From Nitrospira sp. (GTDB taxonomy: Bacteria; Nitrospirota; Thermodesulfovibrionia; Thermodesulfovibrionales; SM23-35): a stretch of 6,133 bases of DNA. The notes under the pieces were generated by a model that saw nothing but the letters and a program-made list of their open reading frames with translations, made no database searches and had not been told where the DNA came from. A program made the position numbers and the translations under genes. The stretch covers positions 1 through 6,133 of the forward strand of contig VGWY01000153.1 in assembly GCA_016873575.1 (NCBI GenBank), read 5' to 3'. Below are positions 4,222 through 6,133 of the stretch, piece by piece (the first letter of the stretch is position 1; each line of letters starts with the position of its first letter).

Positions 4222-4464
4222 ATGAAATGTACCCAATACTTCTCCTTTATCAGGCAACGGCCAGACAGGGCAATTATCAAAGATGAATGGATATCTGATA
4301 CAATAAATAAACCTGTAAAGACAGAAGTTCAGACTGATGGAAGGATAAGGAAGTGGCGTTATATCGAGGAAATGGGTAAATATCTTAGGATAATCCTTTT
4401 AAATGACGGAGAGACCGTTCATAATGCTTTCTTTGATAGAAACTTTAAGGAGGGAGAAAAATGA
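4222..4464 (+). CDS. DUF4258-like small protein, possible toxin partner of a DUF2283 protein
   Basis: An 80-residue protein. It starts with MKCTQYFSFIRQRPDRAII, followed by a helix (KDEWISDTINKPVKTEVQ) and a beta-sheet (GRIRKWRYIEE, KYLRIILLNDGETVHNAFFD, RNFK). The order of helix pair, 'I-x-NPV' turn and three strands resembles DUF4258, a small RelE-superfamily-like fold, so a toxin-like role is plausible. TGA is at 4462-4464 and overlaps the next ATG (4461), so the two genes are translationally coupled. The ribosome-binding site before ATG 4222 is weak. The preceding 123 bases (4099-4221) hold no gene and no attC that I can find, only a short imperfect inverted repeat (CCTCCGATT / AATTCGGCGG). 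The family assignment is from memory of the pattern and moderate. Confidence 0.65.
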   Translation: MKCTQYFSFIRQRPDRAIIKDEWISDTINKPVKTEVQTDGRIRKWRYIEEMGKYLRIILLNDGETVHNAFFDRNFKEGEK

Positions 4465-4667
4465 AAATTCGGTATTTCTCAGATACAGATACAGCGTTGA
4501 TTGAGTTCTCAAATGTTCCAGTTGTTGAGACTAAAGAAATATCAGAAAACCTCTACATTGACCTGGATGAAAAGGGCAACCTTGTAAGTATGACCATTGA
4601 ACATGCAAAAGAAAAAGCTGGCATGTCTGAAGTTTCTTTTCTGCAAATGGAAAGGAGCGCTGCCTAA
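4461..4667 (+). CDS. DUF2283 family protein, probable antitoxin-like partner
   Basis: A 68-residue protein with the DUF2283 pattern: MKIRYFSDTDTALIEFSN, then VVETKEISENLYIDLDEKGN, then LVSMTIEHAKEKAG. D-x-A-L-I-x-F and the 'Y-I-D-L-D-x-x-G-x-L-V' strand are the family hallmarks. DUF2283 genes often sit immediately downstream of small DUF4258 genes, as here with an ATGA overlap (4461-4464), and the pair has the size and architecture of a type II TA module, though I know of no proof of toxicity. GGAGGGAG (4449-4456) lies just upstream of ATG 4461. The TAA (4665-4667) lies within the attC R'' box GCCTAAC. Confidence 0.8.
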   Translation: MKIRYFSDTDTALIEFSNVPVVETKEISENLYIDLDEKGNLVSMTIEHAKEKAGMSEVSFLQMERSAA

Positions 4668-4719
4668 CAAATCACTCGTGCGGATGGCTGATAGCCACCG
4701 CACAGTTCAGTCGTTATGC
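4662..4719 (+). other. attC recombination site (58 bp)
   Basis: R'' GCCTAAC (4662-4668) overlaps the DUF2283 stop; R' is GTTATGC (4713-4719). The arms ACT-C-GTGCGG and CCGCACAGT pair with one unpaired C (4677). The tip folds again as GGCT-GAT-AGCC (4686-4696). The tip sequence ATGGCTGATAGCCACCGC is shared exactly with the attC at 5960-6016. Confidence 0.88.
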
Positions 4720-4745
4720 TATTAATGACTCTATAGAGACTCAAT

Positions 4746-5147
4746 ATGAAATCGGGCGACTTGAATGATAGATACAATCCGTTTGGTAAGGAACTACTAT
4801 CTCAAGAACTTGTTACATTTGAACATATTCACGTTAATGTCTCACAGACTTTAGTAATTACTACAGAAGATAAAATTCATTTGTGGTTATCAAAATTTTC
4901 AACGAAACTTGAGCGCCGCCGTGAATGGATTGCACCTTTTGGTCTTGTTATTTCAATTACTTTAGCACTATCCACATCTTCTTTTAATAACTTTATTTTT
5001 CCCTCAGATACATGGTTAGCTATTTTTGTTTTATTAGATGTTGCATCCGTAATTTGGTTGTTCAATGCCTTAAAGCATAGTCGAAAAATTCCAAGCATAA
5101 AGGAGGCGATTGAAGAACTGAAGACGTTTTCTACAAAATTAGAATAG
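4746..5147 (+). CDS. Two-TM membrane protein, unknown function
   Basis: A 133-residue protein with no family I can name. Residues 1-60 are soluble and end in a basic stretch (KLERRRE). There are two likely transmembrane helices: about 61-79 (WIAPFGLVISITLALSTSS) and about 88-108 (DTWLAIFVLLDVASVIWLFNAL). They are joined by a short loop (FNNFIFPSD). A basic, then acidic helical tail follows (KHSRKIPSIKEAIEELKTF). By the positive-inside rule both ends are cytoplasmic. The hexapeptide FSTKLE occurs at residues 51-56 and again as the last six residues, with different codons. The ribosome-binding site before ATG 4746 is weak. The TPR gene starts 13 bases after the stop, so the two form one two-gene cassette. 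The layout recalls small 2TM effectors of conflict systems, but no domain match is claimed. Confidence 0.7.
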   Translation: MKSGDLNDRYNPFGKELLSQELVTFEHIHVNVSQTLVITTEDKIHLWLSKFSTKLERRREWIAPFGLVISITLALSTSSFNNFIFPSDTWLAIFVLLDVASVIWLFNALKHSRKIPSIKEAIEELKTFSTKLE

Positions 5148-5160
5148 TTTGGAGAATTAA

Positions 5161-5955
5161 ATGGTAGATAATGAAAAAAAACCAAATTGGGAATCATTAA
5201 TGAATCAAGTTGAACAAAAGTTTCAAGAGGGGCTTTATGGGGATGCTGAAAAGGTTGCGATTGACGCGCTTCGAGAGGCTGAACAATCAACAGAGGATAA
5301 AGAAAGAAAGATTGCAGCATCACTTCATAATTTAGGCACTATTTATCAATACTTAAGAAAATATGAAGAGGCATTAAATGCTTATCAAAAATCTCTTGAG
5401 ATAAAAACAAGACTCCCCGAAGCCTGGCCTACAGCAAAAACTTTAAATAATTTGGCTCAGGTTTATTCATCCATGGGTCGTTATAGGGAAGCTGAGACAT
5501 TGTATAAAAAAGCACTTGAGATATTCGAAAAAATTGGTGATAAATCGAACATTTCAGTTTTATTGAATAATCTAGCGGCTGTTTATGATGCGATAGGACG
5601 TTTTAATGAATCCGAGGCACTTTATGAAAAAGTATATCAAACAATTTTGGAATTATATGGCAGTGATAGTCCTATGGCAGCAAAGGTTTTGAACAATTTA
5701 GCAAAATTAAATGCTGAAATGGGGAAATATGAGAAGGCAATTTCTAACTACAAAAAGGCAATAGAAATTTTTGATAAAGCTTTAGGGAGCCAACATCCTG
5801 ATTTAGGTCTAAGTATGCTTAATCTATCGCATGTCTTAGAAAGTAAAGGTGATGCTGAGACAGCTAAAACGTTGCGAGAAAAAGCATTGTCGATTCTTAG
5901 AAAGGTGCTCGGTAATGAACATCCATTTGTTAAACAAGCGCAACTTAAAATATAA
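5161..5955 (+). CDS. Tetratricopeptide-repeat (TPR) protein, kinesin-light-chain-like repeats
   Basis: A 264-residue soluble protein, almost all TPR. Repeats start near residues 11, 52, 92, 133, 175 and 217. The step of about 41-42 residues is longer than the classic 34 and typical of the TPR_10/TPR_12 (kinesin light chain, FxLxT-type) class. Hallmarks include HNLGTIYQYLRKYEEALNAY, LNNLAQVYSSMGRYREAETL, LNNLAAVYDAIGRFNESEAL, LNNLAKLNAEMGKYEKAISN and LNLSHVLESKGDAETAKTL; HPDLGLSM and HPFVKQ close the last repeats. There is no signal peptide or catalytic domain, so it is probably a cytoplasmic protein-interaction scaffold. GGAG (5150-5153) lies 7 bases before ATG 5161. It follows the 2TM gene by 13 bases in the same cassette and probably partners it. 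Confidence 0.88.
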   Translation: MVDNEKKPNWESLMNQVEQKFQEGLYGDAEKVAIDALREAEQSTEDKERKIAASLHNLGTIYQYLRKYEEALNAYQKSLEIKTRLPEAWPTAKTLNNLAQVYSSMGRYREAETLYKKALEIFEKIGDKSNISVLLNNLAAVYDAIGRFNESEALYEKVYQTILELYGSDSPMAAKVLNNLAKLNAEMGKYEKAISNYKKAIEIFDKALGSQHPDLGLSMLNLSHVLESKGDAETAKTLREKALSILRKVLGNEHPFVKQAQLKI

Positions 5956-5959
5956 AAGA

Positions 5960-6016
5960 GCCCAACAAGAAAATCCAGCGTATGGCTGATAGCCACCGCT
6001 GATTTCAGCGTTAGCT
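5960..6016 (+). other. attC recombination site (57 bp)
   Basis: R'' is GCCCAAC (5960-5966) and R' is GTTAGCT (6010-6016). The arms AAATC-C-AGCG (5971-5980) and CGCTGATTT (5997-6005) pair with a single unpaired C (5976). The apical stem TGGCT-GAT-AGCCA completes the fold. It begins four bases after the TPR stop. The tip is identical to that of the attC at 4662-4719. Confidence 0.88.
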
Positions 6017-6034
6017 TAAAAATTGAGGAAAATT

Positions 6035-6133
6035 ATGAAGCAGCAAATTAAGGAAGCAGTGTTAAGAGCGTGTTCTAGACTAAAGAGGGATGATGGTTCC
6101 CTTTTCGATTGTGAAATTGAGGAGGAATTTGGA
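6035..6133 (+). CDS. 5' part of an unknown cassette gene, cut by the window end
   Basis: Thirty-three codons are visible, starting MKQQIKEAVLRACSRL and continuing KRDDGSLFDCEIEEEFG. ATG 6035 has GAGGAA (6025-6030) 4 bases upstream, a good ribosome-binding site, and lies 18 bases after the attC R' box, the expected place for the first gene of a cassette. The start is an amphipathic helix; the rest is acidic. I do not recognise the family from this piece. Confidence 0.6.
   Translation, partial: MKQQIKEAVLRACSRLKRDDGSLFDCEIEEEFG

Noticed and set aside
4877..5323. 148-codon open frame on the - strand
   Set aside because: It lies across the 2TM and TPR genes, which have ribosome-binding sites, clear TM/TPR patterns and cassette context. 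Its own translation shows no recognisable domain.

Overview
The window looks like a stretch of a chromosomal (sedentary) integron gene-cassette array, or a large cassette array without its integrase in view. Every gene I accept lies on the + strand. Genes are separated by attC-type recombination sites: a 7-base RYYYAAC box, imperfect inverted arms with one unpaired base on the left arm, and a GTTRRRY-like box. Clear or probable sites lie at 1213-1302, 1722-1813 (degenerate), 3793-3859, 4662-4719 and 5960-6016. The tail of another opens the window (5-11), and two further R'' boxes (612-618, 2460-2466) look like remains of truncated sites. No integrase, attI or Pc promoter is visible. The AT-rich sequence, a lipoprotein with a Gram-negative style lipobox, the load of toxin-antitoxin (TA) cassettes and a RAYT-type transposase remnant suggest an environmental Gram-negative bacterium (Desulfobacterota- or Nitrospirota-like). 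That placement is a guess from style, not a demonstrated one.

Layout, taking the exchange point as G/TT in each R' box. Cassette 1 (about 6-1296) is composite. It holds a GNAT acetyltransferase broken after about 72 codons, a decayed IS200/Y1-type element with low-complexity repeats, the last 31 codons of a probable PIN toxin with a truncated attC, and then an intact ParD-like antitoxin / RelE-like toxin pair. Cassette 2 (about 1297-1807) carries hicB-hicA; the 57-codon hicA is easily missed. Cassette 3 (about 1808-3853) carries a PF09720 antitoxin / ParE toxin pair ending in a truncated attC, followed by a predicted secreted lipoprotein with beta-propeller-like repeats and element-like repeats. 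Cassette 4 (about 3854-4713) carries a small zinc-ribbon protein and a DUF4258-like / DUF2283 pair with TA-like architecture. Cassette 5 (about 4714-6010) carries a two-gene unit, a two-TM membrane protein plus a TPR protein. A sixth cassette starts at 6011, and its gene (6035 onward) runs off the end.

Most cassettes are self-contained: TA pairs with their own promoter-like and ribosome-binding sequences, one to three genes each, often with ATGA overlaps. Three recognised TA modules and one TA-like pair in about 4.7 kb fit the known role of TA cassettes in stabilising large arrays against deletion. The non-TA cargo (lipoprotein, zinc ribbon, 2TM+TPR pair) has no assigned function. The 2TM+TPR cassette is the best candidate for an undescribed functional unit.
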